Translations under genes and position numbers: made by a program | In this document: piece by piece, positions 24,930 through 33,904 of the stretch | How positions within the stretch are numbered: position 1 is the stretch's first letter | Layout: each line of letters starts with the position of its first letter | The notes under the pieces: generated by a model | Told to the model about the DNA's origin: nothing | Database searches by the model: none | What the model saw: only the letters and a program-made list of their open reading frames with translations | Source of the DNA: Schistocerca nitens | Lineage: Eukaryota > Arthropoda > Insecta > Orthoptera > Acrididae | Reading direction: 5' to 3' | Assembly: GCF_023898315.1 (NCBI RefSeq) | Contig: NC_064619.1 | Span: forward strand, 340,553,650-340,617,649 | Length of the DNA stretch: 64,000 nt

Positions 24930-25320
24930 AAGCTAAAATCCCATAGGGCATTCGCAGTTCCCAGAGGAGGGTTTGGGTAACTGTCCTGCCTGTGTTGCAG
25001 TCTCAAGTTGAGGCCAAAGATGCTTTGTGGGATTTAGATCAGGTGACTTTGGAAGCCATGGAAGGCACTGAATAATATTTTCCCTCCTTTGAAACCAGCT
25101 CTGAATCCTAATGCTCGTGTGTGATGGGTGATTATCATGTTGGTAAGTGAGACGTCATTCAGGGTACCAAAGTCAAGGTCCAGGGATGATGACATTTTCA
25201 AGAAAATGTTCATGGCTTGCTGAACTGAACTTGCCTTGGTTACTCTCTAAGGTTTCTGCACCCATGTAAGACATCCAGCCCAAACATTTCACACTCGTGT
25301 GTCCACTTCTAGCGCGTGTG
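24930..25320 (-). mobile_element. Tc1/mariner-type remnant
   Basis: Minus-strand reading gives WLPKSPDLNPTKHLWPQLET (about 25062-25005). This is a degraded form of the W..SPDLNPIEHLW block that carries the third catalytic residue of Tc1-like transposases; the usual Glu is replaced by Lys. Upstream homology is poor, so boundaries are approximate. Confidence 0.45.
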
Positions 25321-27030
25321 GCCACGAAGCACGCGTAATATCGTTGCCCATCTGTGTGGTAAACAAGAGCAAGACCTCTGCTCGTGGGCTCAGCTTTAAC
25401 AACAAGAGTACTGCTGTTATCAGCAACCTAATGTGGTGGTAAGGTCATGCACAATTAATGGGTAAGAAGAAATGAGTTGGGGGCCCATGCTCATCACTCA
25501 CACGATCACAAAATAGTTTAGGGAGTTCTCGTGAGAGTAGGAATTGTGCTGTGGGAGGCACTAAAATGCATCTGTATCTTGATTTATTAGGCAGTGGTCT
25601 AATTTTATTAGGAATCTCTACTAGTTTTTCTCTACTATCCATATTCAAGCTGCACCGTAAGTAATCACCATCTGGCTTGATGGCCATTCCCCAGTGTCCT
25701 GGTGCCCCAGAAAGGGCAGGCATCTACTCCACAGCAGGCATGGATAGTTAAGTCATCTGACCCCCAAATCTGGTTCAACACAACAGAACAGATTTACATT
25801 GCATTTCCTTGGGTTACTGCAACATGGTGTAACAGACCTTATTGTGAACCAGTGCCATAAGCCATTCACCATGCTATATCTAACCCACACATTGCAAAGG
25901 GGTAACTAAGTTTTTTTGCAGGAACGGAAGTTCCACCTGCCTTTTGTGCAGCAATTTTGCGACGACAGAAGGCTGTTTCATGACTGGCTATAGTGGTCAC
26001 TTTTGTGAAATGTTCTGCATTACATGAGCAATGTCTGCTGGGCATGTCTCATCAATTACATCTCTAACTGGAAACCTCTTCTGAAAATACTCTTGATTGG
26101 CTTCCATACAAAGATGCACTCTGTGAAATGATTTACCATGTTCAGGAATCTGTGACATTTTCTATTCTTGCTCTTGCTTATAATTTGGCAGTATCTGCAT
26201 ATCAGTGTCTGATATGCTCTGCAGTAGGTCAGCATTTGGACCTTCACAGGGCTGCATGTACTGTTCGTAAAGGACACTCCTCACTCAACCAGTGGACTGT
26301 TAGTCTTAATGTGCAGTGTGAAGACTTTGGAAATGGATGCTATAATGGTTTAGTGGAACATGTTTATCATAATGTGGTCATCCATTCATGGGCACCATCA
26401 CAATGTTCACATATAGTCCACTGGCTGTACACGTTATAGTTAATCTGGCTAAGCAATCATTTCCATTGCTTTTTTAAGGCACTGCTCGATCTGCTATATA
26501 GGAAAATTGTTACCAGATTGTAAATTTACGACTACATCCCACTGAGCAGTGTCTGCAAGGGCTGGAGAGCATATCAAGAGACCAATGGTGTTGAACGTTC
26601 CAGCAGCAGTGCTGAAGTACTTGGTAAAGCCATATTTGGAAGACAAAACTTATGCCTGCAGCTCTATCCAGGGGCACGTGGTATTACAACCCCCAAACAG
26701 GAAGAGTTGAGGAAGAGAGAGATCAGGTAAGGTTTCTGAGAATGTTGCTTGGGCTTCATTAGTGGGTACGCCTAAGAAGCATATGGTTATCTCATGTAAC
26801 AATTGCATGGATTTGCTTAAAGTTTGCATATTGGTTCTGACAGGAAGAGGAGAAGAATGGTGTTCATACTTGACAAAAGTGCCTACAGCACCATTACTCC
26901 GAACCACAATGAGGTCTTCTGTGGAAGCTACAGTTCCTAACAGGAGTTTCTTAGTAAGAAGAGCACTTGGGACTCACCTGTGTCAAGGACTTCTGCTCTT
27001 CCAAATAAGTCCTAAATCCATTTATGTATC

Positions 27031-27201
27031 TAATGGCTTTGAGCACTATGGGACTTAACTTCTAAGGTCATCAGTCCCCTAGAACTTAGAACTACTTAAA
27101 CCTAACTAACCTAAGGACATCACACACATCCATGCCCGAGGCAGGATTCGAACCTGCGACTGTAGCAGTCGCGCGGTTCCCCGCTAGACCACCGCGGCCG
27201 G
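27031..27201 (-). repeat. tRNA-derived SINE with target-site duplication
   Basis: On the minus strand it starts GCCGGCCGCGGTGGTCTAGC (box A-like). It contains GCAGGTTCGAATCCTG (box B) and ends in the CACTATGGGACTTAAC-complement tail region. Imperfect 12-bp duplications CATTTATGTATC (27019-27030) and CATTTAGGTATC (27202-27213) flank it. I recognise it as a very abundant Schistocerca SINE. The same family appears at 29527-31123. Confidence 0.85.
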
Positions 27202-27333
27202 CATTTAGGTATCACTGGAGTAGGGAAGTCATGTTACTGCTGAATTTTTGCTTTGTTCTTCGTACAGCAACTGCTTGGCTGGCCTTTTTTTTTTTTTAAA
27301 CTTATGTAAGCAATATTTGATGACTGTGTAGAG

Positions 27334-27334
<1 letters not shown>

Positions 27335-27376
<42 letters not shown>
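27335..27376. repeat. (ATT)n microsatellite
   Basis: About 13 ATT trinucleotides. Confidence 0.95.
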
Positions 27377-27378
<2 letters not shown>

Positions 27379-27486
27379 ATATTTTGTACTGACTGATTTA
27401 CAGTTGCATTTACAGCTGCAGGTATTCATATCATCACCATTTGCTAGTTTATATGTAGATGAATACTGTTTGAGAATGTGTTTCTA

Positions 27487-27520
27487 AGGAGGAAGAGGAA
27501 GAAGAAGAAGAAGAAGAAGA
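27487..27520. repeat. (GAA)n microsatellite
   Basis: Purine-rich tract of GGAAGAGGAAGAAGAAGAAG type. Confidence 0.85.
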
Positions 27521-27860
27521 CATAAAGAAATAAATCTACACATTCTACGTTATCTGCTCTATCCATGTTGACATTCATTACGTCCCTTCCTGCCATGGGA
27601 GTTTATCATAGTAGGAAAGCACCTCATGGAACTGGAGGTTTTATGCACTCTGGTAAAACAGCTGAGTTGAAGTTCAAAATAAGAAGGGTTGCGCTGCCAC
27701 TACTCAATGCACACAAGATCTGTAAGTGTAGATTGCACGTTCCTGTTATTAAATGTCCCAACTGCCAATCATCTTTTTGTTTTATTCACACATTCAGTTA
27801 CAAGTCATTCCCACGTGTAGAAAGCATTTATGCCAAGGACAGCCACCGTATTATAATAAG

Positions 27861-28335
27861 CACCAGTTATGTGAATAAGCACCAGTTATGTGAATAAGCA
27901 CCAGTTATGTGAATAAGCACCAGTTATGTGAATAAGCACCAGTTATGTGAATAAGCACCAGTTATGTGAATAAGCACCAGTTATGTGAATAAGCACCAGT
28001 TATGTGAATAAGCACCAGTTATGTGAATAAGCACCAGTTATGTGAATAAGCACCAGTTATGTGAATAAGCACCAGTTATGTGAATAAGCACCAGTTATGT
28101 GAATAAGCACCAGTTATGTGAATAAGCACCAGTTATGTGAATAAGCACCAGTTATGTGAATAAGCACCAGTTATGTGAATAAGCACCAGTTATGTGAATA
28201 AGCACCAGTTATGTGAATAAGCACCAGTTATGTGAATAAGCACCAGTTATGTGAATAAGCACCAGTTATGTGAATAAGCACCAGTTATGTGAATAAGCAC
28301 CAGTTATGTGAATAAGCACCAGTTATGTGAATAAA
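27861..28335. repeat. Minisatellite, 25 copies of a 19-bp unit
   Basis: The unit CACCAGTTATGTGAATAAG begins at 27861 and repeats every 19 bp, with the last unit at 28317-28335. I saw no difference between units except the final base of the last copy (G to A). The array is 475 bp. Perfect identity implies very recent expansion or ongoing homogenisation, or else an assembly-sensitive locus. It lies in the large CIB intron. There are no unique spacers, so it is not a CRISPR array. Confidence 0.97.
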
Positions 28336-28788
28336 ACTACAAAGTAATTAGCAACTGGAGTTTGATGTCAATAAGCTTTTGATGCCACTAACTGTTCATG
28401 AATGGACTTCAAATTTCAGATCTGAGTTTTTCAGAGATTCCTACACTCAATTCATCCCTTGCAAAATTTTATGTATGTGAAGGATGCTTCACTTTTTCAT
28501 ATGTCACTTATTCTTTCTTCTGTCAAAATGGAATACTGTTTTGAAAAACCTCACATGGATGCATGCAGTCACTGTCATTAATTCAGTGATTCAGGTCACA
28601 GTTTCAATCATATGGTCACAAGTCCCACATCTGTGTTTTCACATATGTGAATTTCTCTGCAGAAATACTACATTAATAACAGTAGTCTTAAGCATAAATT
28701 GGAGCACACTAGTCTGTGTTGCTATCTGACATTTTACATTTCTATAAATGATGTATTAGAGACGAGTTACACCAGAAAAACCACTTAC

Positions 28789-29036
28789 CAAATATGCGAA
28801 AGGCATGCTCTGCCTTTACAGCCTTTGGAGCTTCATCGCTAAATACAGACATCATATCAAGAAAATCCTCAAAAGTACAATCACCATCATGACTTGAACT
28901 AAATATTCGACAAATTCTATCACCAAATGGATTAACTCTCAACTCTGGATACTGCAAAATTTTACTCATTGGTAACTTTGCATTCTTATTATGGCCAACT
29001 TTCTCTGGAGCAAGAGATTTAAATTTCTGATGAGCA
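28789..29036 (-). CDS. CIB1: CIB-family EF-hand protein, exon with EF1/EF2 pseudo-hands
   Basis: A 248-nt exon on the minus strand with acceptor TTTGCAG and donor GTAAGTGG. It completes a split Tyr codon (TA|T), then reads AHQKFKSLAPEKVG, KLPMSKILQYPELRVNPFGD, RICRIFSSSHDGD and TFEDFLDMMSVFSDEAP. It ends AEHAFRIF with a split Asp codon. NPF.DRICR.FS and FEDFLD..SVFSD are hallmark CIB1 wording. The region corresponds to the N-lobe, whose EF1 and EF2 loops do not bind calcium in known CIB proteins; the loop here (SSSHDGDCTFED) is likewise non-canonical. Phase joins perfectly to both neighbouring exons. Confidence 0.92.
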
Positions 29037-29187
29037 CTGCAAATAAAAAACAAATAATGACAAAGATGCATGTTATTTTCACCTGAAGTAAAAGTTTAGC
29101 TTAATGCAATGAGAATTTCAATAACGGTACCAGTTCAAGGCATTATGGAACTTGAGAAGTAGGGGTGTAGGTGTAGGTAGGTGTGTG

Positions 29188-29190
29188 CGC

Positions 29191-29234
<44 letters not shown>
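29188..29234. repeat. (GA)n microsatellite in CIB intron
   Basis: About 22 GA units inside the 294-bp intron (29037-29330) between two CIB exons, preceded by GTGTGTGCGCGC. Confidence 0.95.
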
Positions 29235-29236
<2 letters not shown>

Positions 29237-29330
29237 TTATTTGCCATCACTGCTTCCGATGTGAGAAGCAATCGGTAGAGGGAACTGATGTTTAACCATA
29301 AACATTATTTAAAAATATGGCTATACTTAC

Positions 29331-29365
29331 TACAAAACCTCCTTCTTTGTGAAGTATGTCAGATC
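29331..29365 (-). CDS. CIB1: CIB-family EF-hand protein, 35-nt small exon
   Basis: A very small exon below the size seen by simple ORF calling. On the minus strand TTTTGTTGCAG precedes it and GTAAGTAT follows. It encodes DLTYFTKKEVL plus the first two bases of a Tyr codon completed by the next exon (TA|T, then AHQKF). The result aligns with the DLTFLTKQEILLAH-type N-terminal helix of CIB1. It starts in phase 0, so the upstream exon should end on a whole codon after about 15-20 residues that include the initiator Met and, by family analogy, an N-terminal myristoylation Gly. That exon was not found in the window. Confidence 0.85.
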
Positions 29366-29592
29366 CTGCAACAAAAATAATTCTAAAGGTAAAAAAAAAG
29401 ATACAGAAAATGCTTTGTGTGTATAGTGCCTTTTCTAAGATTTTTTTAACCAACAAGCAACTATAAAATTAAATAAAACCTAATAGAGAACAAGGTGATT
29501 TGACAGAAATTTTATTTAGCAAGCCAAAAAATGGCTCTGCACACTATGGGACTTAACATCTTAGGTCATCAGTCCCCTAGAACTTAGAACTA

Positions 29593-30995
29593 CACTCCTG
29601 GAAATTGAAATAAGAACACTGTGAATTCATTGTCCCAGGAAGGGGAAACTTTATTGACACATTCCTGGGGTCAGATACATCACATGATCACACTGACAGA
29701 ACCACAGGCACATAGACACAGGCAAGAGAGCATGCACAATGTCGGCACTAGTACAGTGTATATCCACCTTTCGCAGCAATGCAGGCTGCTATTCTCCCAT
29801 GGAGACGATCGTAGAGATGCTGGATGTAGTCCTGTGGAACGGCTTGCCATGCCATTTCCAGCTGGCGCCTCAGTTGGACCAGCGTTCGTGCTGGACGTGC
29901 AGACCGCGTGAGACGACGCTTCATCCAGTCCCAAACATGCTCAATGGGGGACAGATCCGGAGATCTTGCTGGCCAGGGTAGTTGACTTACACCTTCTAGA
30001 GCACATGCGGACGTGCACTGTCCTGTTGGAACAGCAAGTTCCCTTGCCAGTCTAGGAATGGTAGAACGATGGGTTCGATGACGGTTTGGATGTACCGTGC
30101 ACTATTCAGTGTCCCCTCGACGATCACCATTGGTGTACGGCCAGTGTAGGAGATCGCTCCCCACCCCATGATGCCGGGTGTTGGCCCTGTGTGCCTCGGT
30201 CGGATGCAGTCCTGATTGTGGCGCTCACCTGCACGGCGCCAAACACGCATACGACCATCATTGGCACCAAGGCAGAAGCGACTCTCATTGCTGAAGATGA
30301 CACGTCTCCATTCGTCCCTCCATTCACGCCTGTCGCGACACCACTGGAGGCGGGCTGCACGATGTTGGGGCGTGAGCGGAAGACGGCCTAACGGTGTGCG
30401 GGACCGTAGCCCAGCTTCATGGAGACGGTTGCGAATGGTCCTCGCCGACACCCCAGGAGCAACAGTGTCCCTAATTTGCTGGGAAGTGGCGGTGCGGTCC
30501 CCTACGGCACTGCGTAGGATCCTACGGTCTTGGCGTGCATCCGTGCGTCGCTGCGGTCCGGTCCCAGGTCGACGGGCACGTGCACCTTCCGCCGACCACT
30601 GGCGACAACATCGACGTACTGTGGAGACCTCAGGCCCCACGTGTTGAGCAATTCGGCGGTACGTCCACCCGGCCTCCCGCATGCCCACTATACGCCCTCG
30701 CTCAAAGTCCGTCAACTGCACATACGGTTCACGTCCACGCTGTCGCGGCATGCTACCAGTGTTAAAGACTGCGATGGAGCTCCGTATGCCACGGCAAACT
30801 GGCTGACACTGACGGCGGCGGTGCACAAATGCTGCGCATCTAGCGCCATTCGACGGCCAACACCGCGGTTCCTGGTGTGTCCGCTGTGCCGTGCGTGTGA
30901 TCATTGCTTGTACAGCCCTCTCGCAGTGTCCGGAGCAAGTATGGTGGGTCTGACACACCGGTGTCAATGTGTTCTTTTTTCCATTTCCAGGAGTG
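29593..30995 (-). mobile_element. Tc1-like DD34E transposon, 1.4 kb
   Basis: The element is bounded by TA duplications (29591-29592 and 30996-30997). Its 27-bp inverted termini start CACTCCTGGAAAT and end with the complement, with about two mismatches. It carries a minus-strand transposase. The insertion lies inside a SINE and is therefore younger than that SINE. I recognise the family as one of the most abundant Schistocerca Tc1-like elements. Confidence 0.95.
29748..30751 (-). pseudogene. Tc1-like transposase, inactive
   Basis: Starts MPRQRGREPYVQLTDFERG at 30751. A paired HTH DNA-binding region follows (ERGRIVGMREAGWTYRRIAQ, and TSQQIRDTV...RTIRNRLHEAGL). The first catalytic block reads IFSNESRFCL, where Tc1 families have SDESRF, so the first metal-binding Asp is Asn (GAT to AAT). 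The second block FQQDSARPH is intact, then the frame breaks. The third block DLSPIEHVW is read in another frame, and the natural stop is the TAG at 29750-29748. The 1004-nt span is not a multiple of three. Compared with the family as I remember it, a deletion of about 20 bp near 30003 causes the shift. The copy is doubly disabled. Confidence 0.9.
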
Positions 30996-31134
30996 TACTT
31001 AAACCTAACTAACCTAAAGACATCACACACATCCATGCCCGAGGCAGGATTCGAACATGCGACCGTAGCAGTCCCGCGGTTCCGGACTGCAGCGCCTAGA
31101 ACCGCACGGCCACCGCGGCCGGCTTAGCAAGCCA

Positions 31135-32149
31135 GTTTAATAAATTATTACAAACTAAGAAACAAACATTTGAGTCATTTAGACTATGATAAACTGCTCG
31201 TGTGGGATGAAGAAAGGCAAAAAAAGTAAGTTCGTCCAGTAACAGCCCCCAACACATGAGAATTTTAAGGTGTCAAAGACAAACATTAAAAACATTTGCT
31301 AAAAAAAGGTGTGTTAAGCATTCCTGAAAAACAGCAAAGGACATACAGGTATTTCATTCATTCCATGGCAAGTGGTTCCCAATCTACCACTTCACATATC
31401 ATTCATAATTTTTGTGTAGTTACCTATGCACATTACAGGTAATTCCATAAATGCTCAGCTCACAATATTAAATATTTGGAATCGAGCAGCCCCTTAAATC
31501 ATGGTTGTTGAAATTTTGTGATGACGATGCAAATGTTTTTGTTATTTCTTTGAATGCATAACCTACATGCCTGCGAGTTGGTACACTAGTTCAATGGTTT
31601 GCATGTATAAGCTACACAAGTTTAGAGTTTTGATATAGTATTCGCTCCATCGGGGGTACTCAAAGTCAAGAAATTTCACGTAACGAAACATGTTCAAAGC
31701 TCAGGTAGAATTATTTCTTGACATAACTGTTATAGAAAGTTATGCTTTTAGGAATTTGTTCTCTATTAATTTGTAAGATATGTAAAATTTACCTTTCTGA
31801 GTGGATGATCCTTGGGATAACTGGAGGCAAATTTTTCTCCAGAAATGGTTTTTCTTGATATTTAGGCAATTTTAAACACTTTATATCTTAGAGAGGCCAC
31901 TTCTAATGCAGTTCAGTCAACATTAGCTTTATCAGCAAAGAGCCTTAATTTCATTCTGGTATGTTTCAGATATTTCCAAAATTATGTAATGTACATTCAC
32001 ACAAAATTTCATAGATGGGTAAATACAACAGTTTGTTGACTGATTGTAAAATACATTTTGCTGGCAGCATAATTCCATAATATCATTCTGAGCTCTTATC
32101 CAAACTTACTTAAGAATTTTCAACTGTCAGCAGATATTTTAACTCCACC
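31135..32149. other. Unassigned AT-rich stretch
   Basis: No gene or delimited repeat recognised. It may include the 5' UTR of the LINE that follows, whose 5' end could not be fixed. Confidence 0.35.
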
Positions 32150-32299
32150 CAATTTTAACTCAGTCAATGTGAAATGTCAGCTATCTTTATTGCATCAAAA
32201 TATTCGAGGACTGAGATATAAAATTAATGAATTAACTATCTGCATAGATAAATTAGAGTCTTCAAACCCAGCTGACAATCTGCCTCTCTGAACATCATA

Positions 32300-33847
32300 C
32301 AGGGTGTTTCAAAAATGACCGGTATATTTGAAACGGCAATAAAAACTAAACGAGCAGCGATAGAAATACACCGTTTGTTGCAATATGCTTGGGACAACAG
32401 TACATTTTCAGGCAGACAAACTTTCGAAATTACAGTAGTTACAATTTTCAACAACAGATAGCGCTGCGGTCTGGGAAACTCTATAGTATGATATTTTCCA
32501 CATATCCACCATGCGTACCAATAATATGGCATAGTCTCTGAATGAAATTACCCGAAACCTTTGACAACGTGTCTGGCAGAATGGCTTCACATGCAGATGA
32601 GATGTACTGCTTCAGCTGTTCAATTGTTTCTGGATTCTGGCGGTACACCTGGTCTTTCAAGTGTCCCCACAGAAAGAAGTCACAGGGGTTCATGTCTGGC
32701 GAATAGGGAGGCCAATCCACGCCGCCTCCTGTATGTTTCGGATAGCCCAAAGCAATCACACGATCATCGAAATATTCATTCAGGAAATTAAAGACGTCGG
32801 CCGTGCGATGTGGCCGGGCACCATCTTGCATAAACCACAAGGTGTTCGCAGTGTCGTCTAAGGCAGTTTGTACTGCCACAAATTCACGAAGAATGTCCAG
32901 ATAGCGTGATGCAGTAATCGTTTCGGATCTGAAAAATGGGCCAATGATTCCTTTGGAAGACATGGCGGCCCAGACCAGTACTTTTTGAGGATGCAGGGAC
33001 GATGGAACTGCAACATGGGGCTTTTCGGTTCCCCATATGCGCCAGTTCTGTTTATTGACGAAGCCGTCCAGGTAAAAATAAGCTTCGTCAGTAAACCAAA
33101 TGCTGCCCACATGCATATCGTCGTCATCAATCCTGTGCACTATATCGTTAGCGAATGTCTCTCGTGCAGCAATGGTAGTGGCGCTGAGGGGTTGCCGTGT
33201 TTGAATTTTGTATGGATAGAGGTGTAAACTCTGGCGCATGAGACGATACGTGGACGTTGGCGTCATTTGGACCGCAGCTGCAACACGGCGAACGGAAACC
33301 TGAGGCCGCTGTTGGATCACCTGCTGCACTAGCTGCGCGTTGCCCTCTGTGGTTGCCGTACGCGGTCGCCCTACCTTTCCAGCACGTTCATCCGTCACGT
33401 TCCCAGTCCGTTGAAATTTTTCAAACAGATCCTTTATTGTATCGCTTTTCGGTCCTTTGGTTACATTAAACCTCCGTTGAAAACTTCGTCTTGTTGCAAC
33501 AACACTGTGTTCTAGGCAGTGGAATTCCAACATCAGAAAAATCCTCTGTTCTAAGGAATAAACCATGTTGTCTACAGCACACTTGCACGTTGTGAACAGC
33601 ACACGCTTACAGCAGAAAGACGACGTACAGAATGGCGCACCCACAGACTGCGTTGTCTTCTATATCTTTCACATCACTTGCAGCGCCATCTGTTGTTGAA
33701 AATTGTAACTACTGTAATTTCGACAGTTTGTCCGCCTGAAAATGTACTGTTGTCCCACGCATATTGCAACAAACGGTGTATTTCTATCGCTGCTCGTTTA
33801 GTTTTTATTGCCGTTTCAAATATACCGGTCATTTTTGAAACACCCTG
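32300..33847 (-). mobile_element. Mariner-like transposon with 168-bp inverted repeats
   Basis: The 1548-bp element is flanked by TA (32298-32299 and 33848-33849). Inverted repeats 32300-32467 and 33680-33847 are 168 bp long with only four mismatches, starting CAGGGTGTTTCAAAAATGAC. Between them is a single uninterrupted minus-strand transposase ORF. It interrupts the endonuclease of a CR1-like LINE. Near-identical ends and an intact ORF mark it as one of the youngest insertions in the window. Confidence 0.95.
32481..33566 (-). CDS. Mariner-like DDD transposase, intact 361 codons
   Basis: Would cut and paste the flanking element by recognising its inverted repeats. I chose the ATG at 33566 because the conserved text begins there (MVYSLEQRIFLMLEFHC). 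A further 26 upstream codons are open but extend into the 5' flank. Residues 1-60 resemble the N-terminal HTH domain found in many insect transposases of this type (DUF4817-like), followed by a second HTH (residues 65-130; RRVAAAVQMTPTSTYRLM). Catalytic positions are D160 (IWFTDEAYFYLDG), D248 (WFMQDGARPH) and D296 (SPDMNPCDFFLWGHLKD). The last two are separated by 47 residues rather than the 34 of classical mariners, because of the segment GYPKHTGGGVDWPPY. No stop or frameshift is visible. Expression and activity are unknown. Confidence 0.88.
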   Translation of the reverse strand: MVYSLEQRIFLMLEFHCLEHSVVATRRSFQRRFNVTKGPKSDTIKDLFEKFQRTGNVTDERAGKVGRPRTATTEGNAQLVQQVIQQRPQVSVRRVAAAVQMTPTSTYRLMRQSLHLYPYKIQTRQPLSATTIAARETFANDIVHRIDDDDMHVGSIWFTDEAYFYLDGFVNKQNWRIWGTEKPHVAVPSSLHPQKVLVWAAMSSKGIIGPFFRSETITASRYLDILREFVAVQTALDDTANTLWFMQDGARPHRTADVFNFLNEYFDDRVIALGYPKHTGGGVDWPPYSPDMNPCDFFLWGHLKDQVYRQNPETIEQLKQYISSACEAILPDTLSKVSGNFIQRLCHIIGTHGGYVENIIL

Positions 33848-33904
33848 TATGACCACTGGTATAGAACTTTTAAGTGTTACAGGGTTTAGGTTAGCATCTC
33901 ACTT

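Larger units (their letters stand above)
23002..28788 (-). other. CIB intron of 5.8 kb filled with repeats
   Basis: GT-AG intron on the minus strand (donor GTAAGTGG at 28788-28781, acceptor CAG ending at 23002) separating exons whose phase matches (G|AT). It contains an (AC)n tract, a Tc1 remnant, a SINE with target-site duplication, an (ATT)n tract and the 25-copy minisatellite. Stretches 23770-24900 and 25330-27020 hold no recognisable gene. Confidence 0.8.
29527..31123 (-). repeat. tRNA-derived SINE split by a Tc1-like element
   Basis: Same family as 27031-27201. Its two halves (29527-29592 and 30998-31123) are separated by a complete Tc1-like insertion. A perfect 11-bp duplication TTAGCAAGCCA flanks the whole (29516-29526 and 31124-31134). 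Removing the insertion and one TA rejoins the SINE at GAACTACTTAAACC. Confidence 0.92.

Noticed and set aside
25445-25723. 92-codon minus-strand ORF starting MPALSGAPGHW
   Set aside because: No family recognised and it sits in an intron between repeats. Possibly transposon debris.
27565-27897. 110-codon plus-strand ORF with CPNC-type cysteines
   Set aside because: It ends inside the minisatellite and only a few cysteines suggest anything. There is no partner motif for a zinc finger.
27861-28335. CRISPR-like array
   Set aside because: Units are directly abutting with no unique spacers, and the DNA is eukaryotic. It is a minisatellite.
23002-28788. Possibility that the two CIB exon groups belong to different genes
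   Set aside because: The split codon (G|AT, Asp) and continuous CIB1-like reading HAFRIF-D-FDGDDM across the intron argue for a single gene.
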